Below are positions 25,388 to 34,440 of a DNA stretch of 61,387 bases, in pieces. Source of the stretch: Alphaproteobacteria bacterium. Lineage in GTDB: Bacteria > Pseudomonadota > Alphaproteobacteria > GCA-2731375. The stretch is from assembly GCA_030747035.1 (NCBI GenBank), contig JASLLM010000002.1, forward strand, positions 1 through 61,387, given 5' to 3'. Below the pieces are notes generated by a model. That model searched no databases and had not been told where the DNA came from. It saw nothing but the letters and a program-made list of their open reading frames with translations. The position numbers were made by a program, and so were the translations under genes. Position 1 is the stretch's first letter. Every line of letters starts with the position of its first letter.

Positions 25388-27465
25388 GACATCCTCCTGA
25401 TCCATATCCGGTTATCGTGGAAGGCGGCGCCACCGACGGGCGCCACCGGGTCCGCCCCCGTCAATACATTGATGCCCTTGCCGCCGGCGAAGGCCGCGTT
25501 CGGCCAAATGCTCTCAACCACAACCACGCCCCGCTGCAGGCCAGCGAATACTTCCACAGCAATCGGCAATTCACCTCGGTCATTGCCCAGCTTCACGATA
25601 TCATCATCTCCGACACCCAGTTCGGAGGCATCATCGGGGTGGATCATGACCGTCGGCTTGCCTTCCCGGGCGATCGAGGTTGGTGTCTCGGTGAAGGAGG
25701 AGTTCAGATAATTGCGGGCGGGCGCTGTCACCAGCCGGAACGGCATCGCCTCGGTCGCTTCCTCGATCACCGGCCAATGGTCCGGAAGCGCAGGCATCTG
25801 GCCAATCAGTTCTTCCGATGCAAAGCCATGGGGCAGCACCTCTCGCCATTTCGGCGCAAAGCGGAATTTTCCGTCTGGATGGGCGAAACCATCAAGATAA
25901 TGGGCATCGGAAAATTCCGGCTGACAATCGATCCAACGTTGCTGCCGCAATTCTTCTGCGTCGCCCCAACCGGATGCCTTCAGCGTCGCATCGATCAATT
26001 CCCAGGGCGTCATCTCAAAACCAGGATGTTCGGCCCCCAGCCGCTTGGCCAGGCCATTGATCAACTCGTGGTTGGAGCGGCACTCACCGGGCGCCTCGAC
26101 TACCTTTGGCCCCAAGGTGATGTATTGGTGGCCACCGCCCTGGTAGACGTCATCATGCTCCAGGAACATAGTCGCGGGCAAAACAATGTCCGCCGCCTGG
26201 GCGGTCTCCGTCATGAACTGTTCGTGTACGCAGGTAAACAAATCCTCGCGCGCGAAACCCTGGCGCACCAGATTATGATCCGGCGCCACGCGCATGGGGT
26301 TGGTGTTCTGAATGAACAGCGCGGTCACGGGCGGGCCATCGCCCAAGGCCTCCCCGTCACCGGTCAGCACCGGGCCAATGCGGGATTGATCCAGCACCCG
26401 AACGGATGGGTCTAGAACATCAAGGCCTTCGATCAAGGTCTTGTCCCAGTGATAGATGGCGCCGTTGTTATGGAACGCGCCTCCGCCTTCCTCCAGCCAG
26501 GACCCGGTGACGGCGGCGATGCAGGATGCGGCGTGCATATTTACGACGCCGTTGCGCTGCCGGGAAAACCCATAGCCCAGGCGAAAAAAGGTCTTGGGCG
26601 TCTCGCCAACCAGCTTGGCAAAGGTCTCTATATCCGCCGCCGGCACGCCCGTGATGGCCTCCGCCCAGGCCGGCGTCCTATCACGCAGATGCGCCTCCAA
26701 CTCGCCCGGGCAATCCGTGTATTTCTCCAGATAGGCGCGATTGGCCAGGCCATCGCGGAACAGAATGTGCATCACCGCACATGCCAGGGCTCCGTCCGTT
26801 CCGGGACGCACGCACAGAAATAGATCGGCCTGCTCCGCCGTGCCGTTGCGATAGGTATCAATATGGACGATCTTCGCCCCGCCCCTGCGGGCGTTGGCGG
26901 CGTGGGTCATGACATTGACCTGGGTGTTAACCGGATTGGTGCCCCAAATCACCAGGCAATCCGCTTTCGCCATTTCCCGGGGATCGGCGCCCGCCAGGCG
27001 TCCGGTGCCGGCGATGAAACCATTCCAGGCCGAAATCACGCAGATAGTCGGATACATGCCGGAATATTTCTTGGCATGGCGGAGGCGTTGAATGCCGTCC
27101 CGCATCACCATGCCCATGGTGCCCGCGTAATAATAGGGCCAGACCGTCTCGGATCCATGTTTCTGCTCGGCCTTCAGCAAGGCTTCCGCCACCTCGTCAA
27201 GGGCATCATCCCAACCTATCGAGACGAACTCGCCCGCATCCCTGTCGCCGGTGCGCCGCAAGGGCTGCATCAGTCGATCCGGATGATGGATCCGTTCGGC
27301 ATAGCGCGCGACCTTGGAGCAGACCACGCCGGCCGTGTAGGCGTTCTCCTTGGCGCCCCGCACCCTGCCTATGGTCCGGGCATCCAATTTCTCGACTTCC
27401 AGCGCACAGGTCGATGGACAATCATGGGGGCAGGCACTGAAACAAATTTCCGGTTTGGCGTTCAT
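25384..27465 (-). CDS. Molybdopterin oxidoreductase (DMSO reductase family, 4Fe-4S)
   Basis: This 693-residue cytoplasmic-looking molybdo-bis-MGD enzyme has the N-terminal 4Fe-4S site CPHDCPSTC (Cys12, Cys16, Cys20) plus Cys49 in GVVCSKV, and no Tat signal. The central MGD-binding sequence VIWGTNPVNTQVNVM and the C-terminal segment near NAAFAGGKGINVLTG follow. It belongs to the broad clade annotated as biotin sulfoxide/formate dehydrogenase-like reductases. The substrate is not known. The start is ATG 27465 with GAGGAG nine bases upstream; a TTG two codons earlier is less likely. The stop couples to the aminotransferase ATG. Confidence 0.9.
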   Translation of the reverse strand: MNAKPEICFSACPHDCPSTCALEVEKLDARTIGRVRGAKENAYTAGVVCSKVARYAERIHHPDRLMQPLRRTGDRDAGEFVSIGWDDALDEVAEALLKAEQKHGSETVWPYYYAGTMGMVMRDGIQRLRHAKKYSGMYPTICVISAWNGFIAGTGRLAGADPREMAKADCLVIWGTNPVNTQVNVMTHAANARRGGAKIVHIDTYRNGTAEQADLFLCVRPGTDGALACAVMHILFRDGLANRAYLEKYTDCPGELEAHLRDRTPAWAEAITGVPAADIETFAKLVGETPKTFFRLGYGFSRQRNGVVNMHAASCIAAVTGSWLEEGGGAFHNNGAIYHWDKTLIEGLDVLDPSVRVLDQSRIGPVLTGDGEALGDGPPVTALFIQNTNPMRVAPDHNLVRQGFAREDLFTCVHEQFMTETAQAADIVLPATMFLEHDDVYQGGGHQYITLGPKVVEAPGECRSNHELINGLAKRLGAEHPGFEMTPWELIDATLKASGWGDAEELRQQRWIDCQPEFSDAHYLDGFAHPDGKFRFAPKWREVLPHGFASEELIGQMPALPDHWPVIEEATEAMPFRLVTAPARNYLNSSFTETPTSIAREGKPTVMIHPDDASELGVGDDDIVKLGNDRGELPIAVEVFAGLQRGVVVVESIWPNAAFAGGKGINVLTGADPVAPVGGAAFHDNRIWIRRMS

Positions 27466-27502
27466 GGACAATCACTCCTCAGCCTCATGATACCACATTG
27501 CG

Positions 27503-28396
27503 TCAGCCTTGCGGGCGCGCACGGGCCCGGCGTGCCAGGATAAACAGGCCCACGCCTACAAAGGCGGTGCCGGCAGCCAGGTCCCAGGTCAGGGCATCGC
27601 CTAGCAGCAGGGCACTTAACAGCACGCCGGACAATGGTGATACGAAGCCGAAGCTGACCATCACCGAAGGGCTGTAACGCTTGATCAGCCAGGTATTCAC
27701 CATGAAAGCAAGCCCGGCGATGACGATCCCCTGATAGGCCAGGGCCGCAACCGGCAGCCAGCCAACCTCTCCCCAGCTAATTTCCTCCCACATTGCCGCG
27801 CCCGCGGCAAACACCCCCAATGACAACAGCATTTGCCAAAGAACCACGCGCGTTGCATCCATATTGCTGACCAGCCGCGCGGTAAAAATCATCCGCCCAC
27901 CCAGCAACACGGTACTCGCCAAGATTATCAGGTCACCGAGATCCGCTTTGGACAACTCCTTTGGTATCCGGCCGCCGGTCAGCACCAACCCAACACCGAA
28001 AAAGGCAATCAAGAGACCAGCCACCTTGCCTGCGGTCAGACGGTCTCCGGCGATCATAAAATGCGCAAAAAGGCCCGCGAAGAGTGGATAACTCGCGGTC
28101 ATGACGGCGGCCGAAGCGCCGCTGGTCAGGTTGATGCCGAGATTCATCATGGCGATCTGGGTCGTAAATAGCAGTGCCAGGACAAACAACCCGGGCCACT
28201 CCCGCCCATCCGGCCAGATGCGAATACGATTGAAGCGGGCCCAGATCATTATGCACAGCGCGCCGATGGCGAAGCGCAGAAAGGCGCTCCATAACGGCGG
28301 GAAGGCAACCAATCCCATTTTCACCGCGACCGGATTGCCGCCCCAGAGAATGTGAATAAGCAGCGCCAAGGCCACCGCCAGCAGCGGAATTTGCAT
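27503..28396 (-). CDS. EamA/DMT family transporter
   Basis: This 297-residue drug/metabolite exporter has ten predicted helices as two EamA repeats: about 5-140 with HILWGGNPVAVKMGLVAFPP, and about 150-290 with SFGFVSPLSGVLLSALLLGD. The frame is open for another 109 codons upstream, but that stretch is antisense to the next gene. ATG 28396 begins a classical EamA N-terminus and is preceded by CAGGAAAA. That ribosome binding site lies in the 3' arm of an inverted repeat (28399-28430), which suggests regulation of initiation. The substrate is unknown. Confidence 0.88.
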   Translation of the reverse strand: MQIPLLAVALALLIHILWGGNPVAVKMGLVAFPPLWSAFLRFAIGALCIMIWARFNRIRIWPDGREWPGLFVLALLFTTQIAMMNLGINLTSGASAAVMTASYPLFAGLFAHFMIAGDRLTAGKVAGLLIAFFGVGLVLTGGRIPKELSKADLGDLIILASTVLLGGRMIFTARLVSNMDATRVVLWQMLLSLGVFAAGAAMWEEISWGEVGWLPVAALAYQGIVIAGLAFMVNTWLIKRYSPSVMVSFGFVSPLSGVLLSALLLGDALTWDLAAGTAFVGVGLFILARRARARPQG

Positions 28397-28398
28397 CG

Positions 28399-28430
28399 CA
28401 ATATTTTCCTGGCGAAAAGTAGGAATATTG
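28399..28430 (-). promoter_or_regulatory. Inverted repeat covering the EamA ribosome binding site
   Basis: In the sense of the EamA transcript, CAATATTCCT pairs with AGGAAAATATTG: ten pairs with a two-base bulge and a ten-base loop. The AGGAAAA that would serve as ribosome binding site sits in the second arm, three or four bases from the ATG stem end. The element lies between the divergent EamA and HD-GYP-like genes, so it can be read either as an RNA hairpin that hides the ribosome binding site or as a dyad operator for a DNA-binding regulator. Confidence 0.45.
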
Positions 28431-28550
28431 GATCGCCACGGGGAGGTGACGCAAGGCACAGTAAAAGTGGAAATTCTATGCGATGTATACTGATATTTTT
28501 TGCTAATTTCGTCCCTACGGCATCGACTCACGGCTGGGGAGCAGCTTCGG

Positions 28551-30674
28551 ATGAGTACCATTGAAAGTGATCGGGGCAAGGCAATGGGCAAAGTCAACCA
28601 CCGTGTCGCCGTTGCCGGAGGTCTATTGTTGCTATGCGCCTTGTTGGGTCTGGTGGCCGTCCATCGTTTCGTTGCGGCGGAAGGCGAACGGGAGATGCAA
28701 CAATGGCAGGTTCGCCTTGGCATTGTCGCCGCCAGTCGGGCCCAGGCGGTGCGCGAATGGAAGGACGGGCAATTCGCGGCGCTTTCCGGTTTGGCCGATA
28801 ATCTGTCACTGCAACTCTACCTGACCGAACTGTCTCTTTCTGGCGGGCAATCCTCGGCGGTCACGGACCAATCGGCGCAAGCGGAATATCTTTCCAACTT
28901 GTTGATTGTGACGGCGGAGCAATCCGGCTTCAGCGAACCGGCGCAGGGCGCCGGTGTGCAGGCCAATGTGAAGCGGGTCGGCGTGGCGGGCCTGGCCCTG
29001 TTAAACCGGGACGGCGAAATTCTGGTGGCCACCCCCGGCATGCCGGTCCTTGATAGCCGCCTGCATGATTTCGTGCGCGGGTCCAAGCTGGGTTCGCGCG
29101 GCATCCTCGACCTCTATGCCGGGCCCTCGGGGCAGCCGACAATCGCATTCCTGCAGCCAATATTCGCCTTGCAGGGCGAAAATCTGCCCGCCGATCAGGT
29201 CGGCGCCATTCTTGCTGTCCGTATGGTTGCCGACGATCTGTTCCAGCGCCTGGAGCAGCCGGGCGAAATCCTGAAGAGCGGACAGACCTATCTGGTACGG
29301 AAAAGCAGCGCCACGGTGGAATATCTCTCTCCTTTGCAGGACGGCACCCCGCCACTGAAACGAACGCTGGCGCTCGATACCGGCCAGTTGGCAGCGGCCG
29401 GCTTGCTTGAGCGGACCGGCGGTTTCGGCGTTTTCTCCAACTATCAAGGTGCAGAAGTCCTGGCCACCAGCCGCGGCATCCAGGGTCTGCCCTGGGTCTT
29501 GATCCGAAGTGTCGACCGAACCGAGGCACTGGCCGCCTCCGACCGCCGGCAGTCGACACTGTTGATCGGCTTGTGGCTGGTAATCGCCGTGGTAACGGCG
29601 ACAATCATCGCGGTTTGGCGTCATGGTTCGTCCATGAGGGTGGCGGCGGCGGCGGAAAACCTGGAGAAATCGAACACGCAGCTGCAAACCGTCAGCAATT
29701 TCCTGCGCGTCGTCACGGACAGCCAGCCGACAGCATTTGCAGCCGTTGATGGACAGGGCCAGATCATGTTTGCCAACTCCAAAGCCGGTGAGGAAGCCGG
29801 CATGCTTGCAAGTGACCTTGTCGGCAAAACCTTGCTGGGAGCGATGGGCGCAGACAGGACGGAGCAATTGGAGCGGGCCAACAAACAAGTCGTGGAAAAA
29901 GGCCAGCCGATGACCGAATGGCGGGTGGAAAATCGCGCCGAAGGCCGGCGCGTGGTGAAATCCGACCATATTCCGCTGAAATCGAAGGGTCAGGATGTCT
30001 CCGGCGTATTGATGATTTTGGAGGACATTACCGATCTGGTTGACGAGCGCGAACGCCGCGCCCGAATTCTACGGGAACTGGTGCAAACCTGTGTCGCCGT
30101 GGTTGATCGCCGCGATCCTTTCTCGGCCCATCATTCCGCGCGCGTCGCGGAGGTCGCCTCCGCCATCGCCCACGCCATGCATATGGACGAGGCCGGTGTC
30201 GAAACCTGTGACATCGCCGGCGCATTGATGAACTTGGGTAAAGTCGCGGTGCCACAGGAGGTTCTAACCAAATCCAGCAAACTGACCGATGCGGAACTGG
30301 CCATGGTCCGAGAGTCGGTCCTCACCAGCGCCGATTTGATCCAAGGCGTGGAATTCGACGGCCCGGTCGCGGAAACCATTCGGCAGATCCAGGAACATTG
30401 GGACGGCAGCGGCCAACCCGCCGGCCTGGCGGCCGAGGAAATTCTCCTTACCGCCCGGGTCGTGGCTGTCGCCAATGCCTTCGTCGGTATGGTCAGCGCC
30501 CGCGCCTACCGGCCAGGCATGACTTTCGACGATGCGGCCAAGGCCCTGATGTCGGGCACCGGCACGGCGTTCGATACCCGCCCGGTATCCTCGCTCTTGA
30601 ACTATCTGGATATCGAAGGCGGCCGGGAACGCTGGGCGCATTTCGGCTATCCGCCGGAATCCGAACAACACTAG
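28551..30674 (+). CDS. Membrane sensor with PAS and degenerate HD-GYP domain
   Basis: From ATG 28551 (GGGGAG nine bases upstream) the product has 707 residues. It has a membrane helix at 20-42, a large periplasmic Cache-like region at about 45-335, a second helix at 337-356, and a PAS domain at about 383-497. A C-terminal HD-GYP-fold region follows at about 505-660. The fold is recognisable (HHSARVAEVASAIA; WDGSGQPAGL), but key positions are changed. The HD dyad is Met560-Asn561, the HH(E) before W617 reads Ile613-Gln614, GYP is GQP at 621-623, and the later metal Asp is Asn642. Hydrolysis of cyclic di-GMP is therefore unlikely; ligand-binding or scaffold function is inferred. No histidine kinase or GGDEF domain is present. 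Confidence 0.85.
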   Translation: MSTIESDRGKAMGKVNHRVAVAGGLLLLCALLGLVAVHRFVAAEGEREMQQWQVRLGIVAASRAQAVREWKDGQFAALSGLADNLSLQLYLTELSLSGGQSSAVTDQSAQAEYLSNLLIVTAEQSGFSEPAQGAGVQANVKRVGVAGLALLNRDGEILVATPGMPVLDSRLHDFVRGSKLGSRGILDLYAGPSGQPTIAFLQPIFALQGENLPADQVGAILAVRMVADDLFQRLEQPGEILKSGQTYLVRKSSATVEYLSPLQDGTPPLKRTLALDTGQLAAAGLLERTGGFGVFSNYQGAEVLATSRGIQGLPWVLIRSVDRTEALAASDRRQSTLLIGLWLVIAVVTATIIAVWRHGSSMRVAAAAENLEKSNTQLQTVSNFLRVVTDSQPTAFAAVDGQGQIMFANSKAGEEAGMLASDLVGKTLLGAMGADRTEQLERANKQVVEKGQPMTEWRVENRAEGRRVVKSDHIPLKSKGQDVSGVLMILEDITDLVDERERRARILRELVQTCVAVVDRRDPFSAHHSARVAEVASAIAHAMHMDEAGVETCDIAGALMNLGKVAVPQEVLTKSSKLTDAELAMVRESVLTSADLIQGVEFDGPVAETIRQIQEHWDGSGQPAGLAAEEILLTARVVAVANAFVGMVSARAYRPGMTFDDAAKALMSGTGTAFDTRPVSSLLNYLDIEGGRERWAHFGYPPESEQH

Positions 30675-30783
30675 ATTGATCGGCACGCAATGGTCCATTG
30701 ACACTTGGGCGATTGCATAGATAATCCGGCCCCTTTCCCAGGCGGCAAGAACCGCCACCAATATTATGCAGGAGGGCACTGCC

Positions 30784-31956
30784 ATGACCGCAGCAGTCAT
30801 GCCGACCTATGGCAGAATTGATATCGCGTTTGAACGGGGCGAAGGCGCCTATATGTACGACACCAAGGGGGGCAGGTATCTGGACTTTGCCACCGGTCTT
30901 GCGGTGCTGTGCCTGGGTCACAGCCACCCCCATCTGGTGGCCGAAATCCAGAAGCAGGCCGCCACCTTGATGCATACTTCGAACCTGTACAATATTCCGG
31001 GGCAAGAGCGCCTGGCGGAACGTCTGGTCGCCAACAGCTTTGCCGACACGGTCTTTTTCTGCAATTCCGGGGCCGAGGCCAACGAATGCGCCATCAAGCT
31101 GGCCCGCCGTTACCATCACACCAACGGCAATCCAGAGCGTTACCGCATCATTACTTTCGATGACTGTTTTCATGGCCGGACCCTTGCCACCATAGCGGCG
31201 ACCGGCACGGAGAAGATTCTCGATGGCTTTGGCCCCAAGGTCGATGGCTTCGATCATGTTGCGGTCGGCGATTTCGACGGGCTGCAGGCCGCGATTGGCC
31301 CTGAGACCGCCGCCATCATGATTGAACCCGTCCAGGCCGAAGGCGGAGTAATGGTGGTCGAGGACGCCGTGATGCAGAAATTGCGGCAGGTATGCGACGA
31401 CAATGGTTTGTTGTTGATTGTCGATGAAGTCCAGACCGGCATGGGCCGAACCGGCCGACTGCTGGCCCATGAATGGTCCGGCATCAACGCCGATGTCGTG
31501 ACCTTGGGCAAGGGCATCGGCGGCGGTTTCCCCATTGGCGCCTGCATGGCAACAGCCGAAGCCGCCAAGGGCATGGTGGCGGGCACTCATGGCTCCACCT
31601 ATGGCGGCAATCCGCTGGCTGCCGCCGCGGGCAACGCAGTCTTGGATGTGATCCTCGCCGACGGTTTCATGGAGAATGTCGAGCGCCTGGGCGATCTGCT
31701 GCGCACGCGGCTGGAGGAGGTTTGCCGGCGCAATGACGCGGTGATCGAGGACGTACGCGGCCGTGGCCTGTTGCTGGGCATCAAGGCGAAAGTCCCCAAC
31801 ATGGACCTGGTGACAGCCATGCGGGGCAAGGGTGTCCTGGTGCCGCCGGCTGGTGACAATGTGATGCGCATGCTGCCGCCGCTGAATATCGAGGAGAGTC
31901 ACATCGACGAGGCCATCGCGGCACTGGAAGATGTATGCCGGGATCTGGGACAGTGA
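30784..31956 (+). CDS. argD: Acetylornithine/succinyldiaminopimelate aminotransferase ArgD
   Basis: This class III PLP aminotransferase transfers the amino group between glutamate and N-acetylglutamate semialdehyde in arginine synthesis. From ATG 30784 (AGGAGG eight bases upstream, itself inside an earlier in-frame ATG at 30766) it has 390 residues. The PLP lysine is Lys243 in [28 protein letters not shown] (94-108), the FHGRT motif and [12 protein letters not shown] are present. Its stop overlaps the GTG start of argF. Confidence 0.94.
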   Translation: MTAAVMPTYGRIDIAFERGEGAYMYDTKGGRYLDFATGLAVLCLGHSHPHLVAEIQKQAATLMHTSNLYNIPGQERLAERLVANSFADTVFFCNSGAEANECAIKLARRYHHTNGNPERYRIITFDDCFHGRTLATIAATGTEKILDGFGPKVDGFDHVAVGDFDGLQAAIGPETAAIMIEPVQAEGGVMVVEDAVMQKLRQVCDDNGLLLIVDEVQTGMGRTGRLLAHEWSGINADVVTLGKGIGGGFPIGACMATAEAAKGMVAGTHGSTYGGNPLAAAAGNAVLDVILADGFMENVERLGDLLRTRLEEVCRRNDAVIEDVRGRGLLLGIKAKVPNMDLVTAMRGKGVLVPPAGDNVMRMLPPLNIEESHIDEAIAALEDVCRDLGQ

Positions 31957-32897
31957 ACCAGGCGAAAAACCAACCGCGTCATTTTCTGGACATTGACCAG
32001 ATTGACGCCGGCGAACTGCGCGGCATTCTCGATAGCGCCAAGGCGCGCAAAGAGGCCCGGGCCGGCCAGCCACGGGGTAATACCGACGGTGATCTGCCAT
32101 TGACGGGCAAGGTACTGGCGATGATTTTTATCCAGCCATCAACCCGCACCCGGGTGTCATTCGATATCGGCATGCGGCAATTGGGCGGTGAGACCATCGT
32201 GCTCAACTCCGACGATCTGCAGTTGGACCGCGGCGAAACCATGGCCGATACAGCGCGGGTTCTATCTCGCTATGTGGACGCAATCATGCTGCGGACCAAG
32301 GGCCACGACATGCTGGAGGAACTGGTGGCCCATGCGACTGTACCTGTGATCAACGGACTAACGGACGCATCCCATCCCTGTCAGCTGATGGCGGACGTGA
32401 TGACCCTGGAGGAACATCGGGGGGATGTGAACAACCAGGTTATCGCCTGGTCCGGCGGCGGCAACAATGTCGCGACATCCTGGATACATGGAGCCGCGCA
32501 ATTTGGTTATGAACTGCGCCTGGCATGCCCGGAACCGTTGAGCCCATCGGCAAGCGCGGTACGCTGGGCCAGGGACAACGGCGCCAACATCACAGTAACG
32601 GAATCCGCCCAAGACGCGGTATCCGGCGCAGACTGCATCGTCTCGGATGCCTGGGTTTCCATGCATGATGATGATGAAGCGGCGGGCAACCGTCATAATA
32701 TACTGGTGCCCTATCAAGTGAATGAGGAGTTGATGGCGCAGGCAAAAAGCGATGCGGTTTTCATGCATTGCCTGCCCGTGCACCGCGGCGAGGAAGTAAC
32801 AGCGGAAGTCATCGACGGCCCGCGTTCGCTGGCTTGGGACGAGGCGGAAAACCGGCTGCACGCGCAAAAAGGCATTCTGACCTGGTGCCTGGGATAG
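31953..32897 (+). CDS. argF: Ornithine carbamoyltransferase ArgF
   Basis: ArgF converts ornithine and carbamoyl phosphate to citrulline. Motifs: carbamoyl-phosphate loop STRTR (63-67) and [12 protein letters not shown]; the usual ornithine-loop S-M-G is replaced by the region around [11 protein letters not shown]; catalytic HCLP in [14 protein letters not shown] choose GTG 31953, which overlaps the argD stop (GTGA), giving 314 residues. ATG 31935 inside argD is the alternative. It forms a tight operon with argD, hslO and a lipoprotein gene. Confidence 0.93.
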   Translation: MNQAKNQPRHFLDIDQIDAGELRGILDSAKARKEARAGQPRGNTDGDLPLTGKVLAMIFIQPSTRTRVSFDIGMRQLGGETIVLNSDDLQLDRGETMADTARVLSRYVDAIMLRTKGHDMLEELVAHATVPVINGLTDASHPCQLMADVMTLEEHRGDVNNQVIAWSGGGNNVATSWIHGAAQFGYELRLACPEPLSPSASAVRWARDNGANITVTESAQDAVSGADCIVSDAWVSMHDDDEAAGNRHNILVPYQVNEELMAQAKSDAVFMHCLPVHRGEEVTAEVIDGPRSLAWDEAENRLHAQKGILTWCLG

Positions 32898-32901
32898 ACC
32901 A

Positions 32902-33840
32902 TTGACCGCCCCACCGGACGACCTGATCCGCCCCTTTCAAATTGAAGGTATGGGTGTGCGTGGCCGGCTGGTTCGGCTGGGGCCTACCCTAGACGAGATT
33001 TTGGGGCGCCACGACTATCCCGACCTCGTCTCCCATCTCCTGGGTGAGGCGGTGGCCCTATCGTGTGCCCTTGCGGGTGCCCTGAAGTTCGATGGTGTTT
33101 TCACATTGCAGACCAAGGGCGACGGCCCCGTCACCACTCTGGTCGCCGACTTCAAATCGCCCGGTGACCTGCGCGGCTATGCCCAGTTCGATGCGGACGC
33201 GGTCGGCAGCATCGATAGCAGCTCGAACCCATCGATACCGCGTCTGCAAGGTGCCGGCCATATTGCCTTCACCGTGGATCAGGGCGCCGACACGGAGCGC
33301 TACCAGGGTATTGTAGCGTTGGAAGGTCAGACTCTGGCCGATTGCGCGCACAATTATTTCCGCGAATCCGAGCAAATCGAAACGGCGATCGTCCTGGCTT
33401 GCGACAAGGCTGGCGCGGAGGCTCCCTGGCGCGGCGGTGCAATCATGCTGCAACGTCTGCCCGAAGGTGATCCGAGCCTATTGGCCCGTGGGGTCGAGGT
33501 CGAGCGGGACGAAGTATCGGAGGACGATTGGCGCCGCGTGGTGACCATGCTGGCCAGTACCCGGGACAGCGAGTTGACGGATCCAGGCTTGGCCGGGGAC
33601 GAACTTCTATACCGGCTGTTTCATGAGGACGGCGTGCGCATATTCGAGCCAACGGCGTTGCAGCCCGGCTGCCGCTGTTCCACCGGGCGGGCTGAAAGAA
33701 TACTGCGGCAATTGCCCGATACTGAATTGCCAGAGCTGGCGGTCGATAATCAATTGATCGTGACCTGTGAATTTTGCAATGCTTCCTACACCTTCCCCCT
33801 GGAACAATTCATGGCATCCAGCCAAGGCTTCGAGAGATGA
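32902..33840 (+). CDS. hslO: Redox-regulated holdase chaperone Hsp33
   Basis: Hsp33 is activated by oxidation: zinc release from four cysteines unfolds a linker and exposes the client-binding surface. The four cysteines are intact in the CxC...CxxC pattern (Cys257, Cys259, Cys289, Cys292). The N-terminal domain (FQIEGMGVRGRLVRLGPTLD) matches alphaproteobacterial members. The start is TTG 32902, four bases after argF; it is supported because residues before the first ATG (32950) align with the family. The argF-hslO linkage is common in alphaproteobacteria. Confidence 0.92.
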   Translation: MTAPPDDLIRPFQIEGMGVRGRLVRLGPTLDEILGRHDYPDLVSHLLGEAVALSCALAGALKFDGVFTLQTKGDGPVTTLVADFKSPGDLRGYAQFDADAVGSIDSSSNPSIPRLQGAGHIAFTVDQGADTERYQGIVALEGQTLADCAHNYFRESEQIETAIVLACDKAGAEAPWRGGAIMLQRLPEGDPSLLARGVEVERDEVSEDDWRRVVTMLASTRDSELTDPGLAGDELLYRLFHEDGVRIFEPTALQPGCRCSTGRAERILRQLPDTELPELAVDNQLIVTCEFCNASYTFPLEQFMASSQGFER

Positions 33841-34436
33841 AAATTCCAACTGCTCCATTCCTGCTGCCCGCCCTGTGTCTTTGCCTTCTGCTGACCGCCT
33901 GCGAAAGCCCCCTGCAGGAGGTCAAATACCCGGAGCTGCGCTTCAACCACCTGCCAGTGATAGAGTTGAACGTGGCGCGTATCGATATCGTCGAGCAATA
34001 TCGTTCGCCGCTGCGGCCGCCCAACGTGGAACACGAACTGCCTCTGGCTCCCGCCAAGGCCATGCGGAATTGGGCCAATGACCGTCTGCGCGCCGTGGGC
34101 AGCAGCGGCCGGGCGGTATTCGTCATTGCCGATGCCTCCGTCAAGGCGCAGCCGCTACAGAAGAAAAAGGGCCTGAAGGCCATGTTCACCCTGGATCAGG
34201 CCGCCCGTTATAATGCCCGGCTGGAAGCCCGGCTGGAGGTCGAAACAGCCGCAGGACTGGGCAAGGGTTTCGCGGCGGCGGCGGCGACCCGGCAGCGCAC
34301 CATGCCCGAAGCGGTCAGCATGAACGACCGCGACGATGCGCTCTATCGTTTCGTCGAAGAGGCCACCAAGGATTTCGACCGTGTCATGGTAGCCAATATT
34401 GACCGCCATCTGGCACCGTTCAAAGCCTCGCGGTGA
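33837..34436 (+). CDS. Putative lipoprotein coupled to hslO
   Basis: This 199-residue protein begins at ATG 33837, overlapping the hslO stop (ATGA). It has a lipoprotein signal peptide with lipobox LTAC at residues 19-22, so Cys22 should be the lipid-modified residue. The mature part has no family I can name. It contains LRFNHLPVIELNVARIDIVE, a basic patch KAQPLQKKKGLKAMF, and a conserved-looking C-terminal helix. Position downstream of argF-hslO suggests co-expression only; the function is unknown. Confidence 0.75.
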   Translation: MKIPTAPFLLPALCLCLLLTACESPLQEVKYPELRFNHLPVIELNVARIDIVEQYRSPLRPPNVEHELPLAPAKAMRNWANDRLRAVGSSGRAVFVIADASVKAQPLQKKKGLKAMFTLDQAARYNARLEARLEVETAAGLGKGFAAAAATRQRTMPEAVSMNDRDDALYRFVEEATKDFDRVMVANIDRHLAPFKASR

Positions 34437-34440
34437 GCAA

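Noticed and set aside
28397..28723. N-terminal extension of the EamA protein by 109 residues
   Set aside because: The extension is antisense to the HD-GYP-like gene, has no hydrophobic pattern, and a normal EamA N-terminus begins at ATG 28396.
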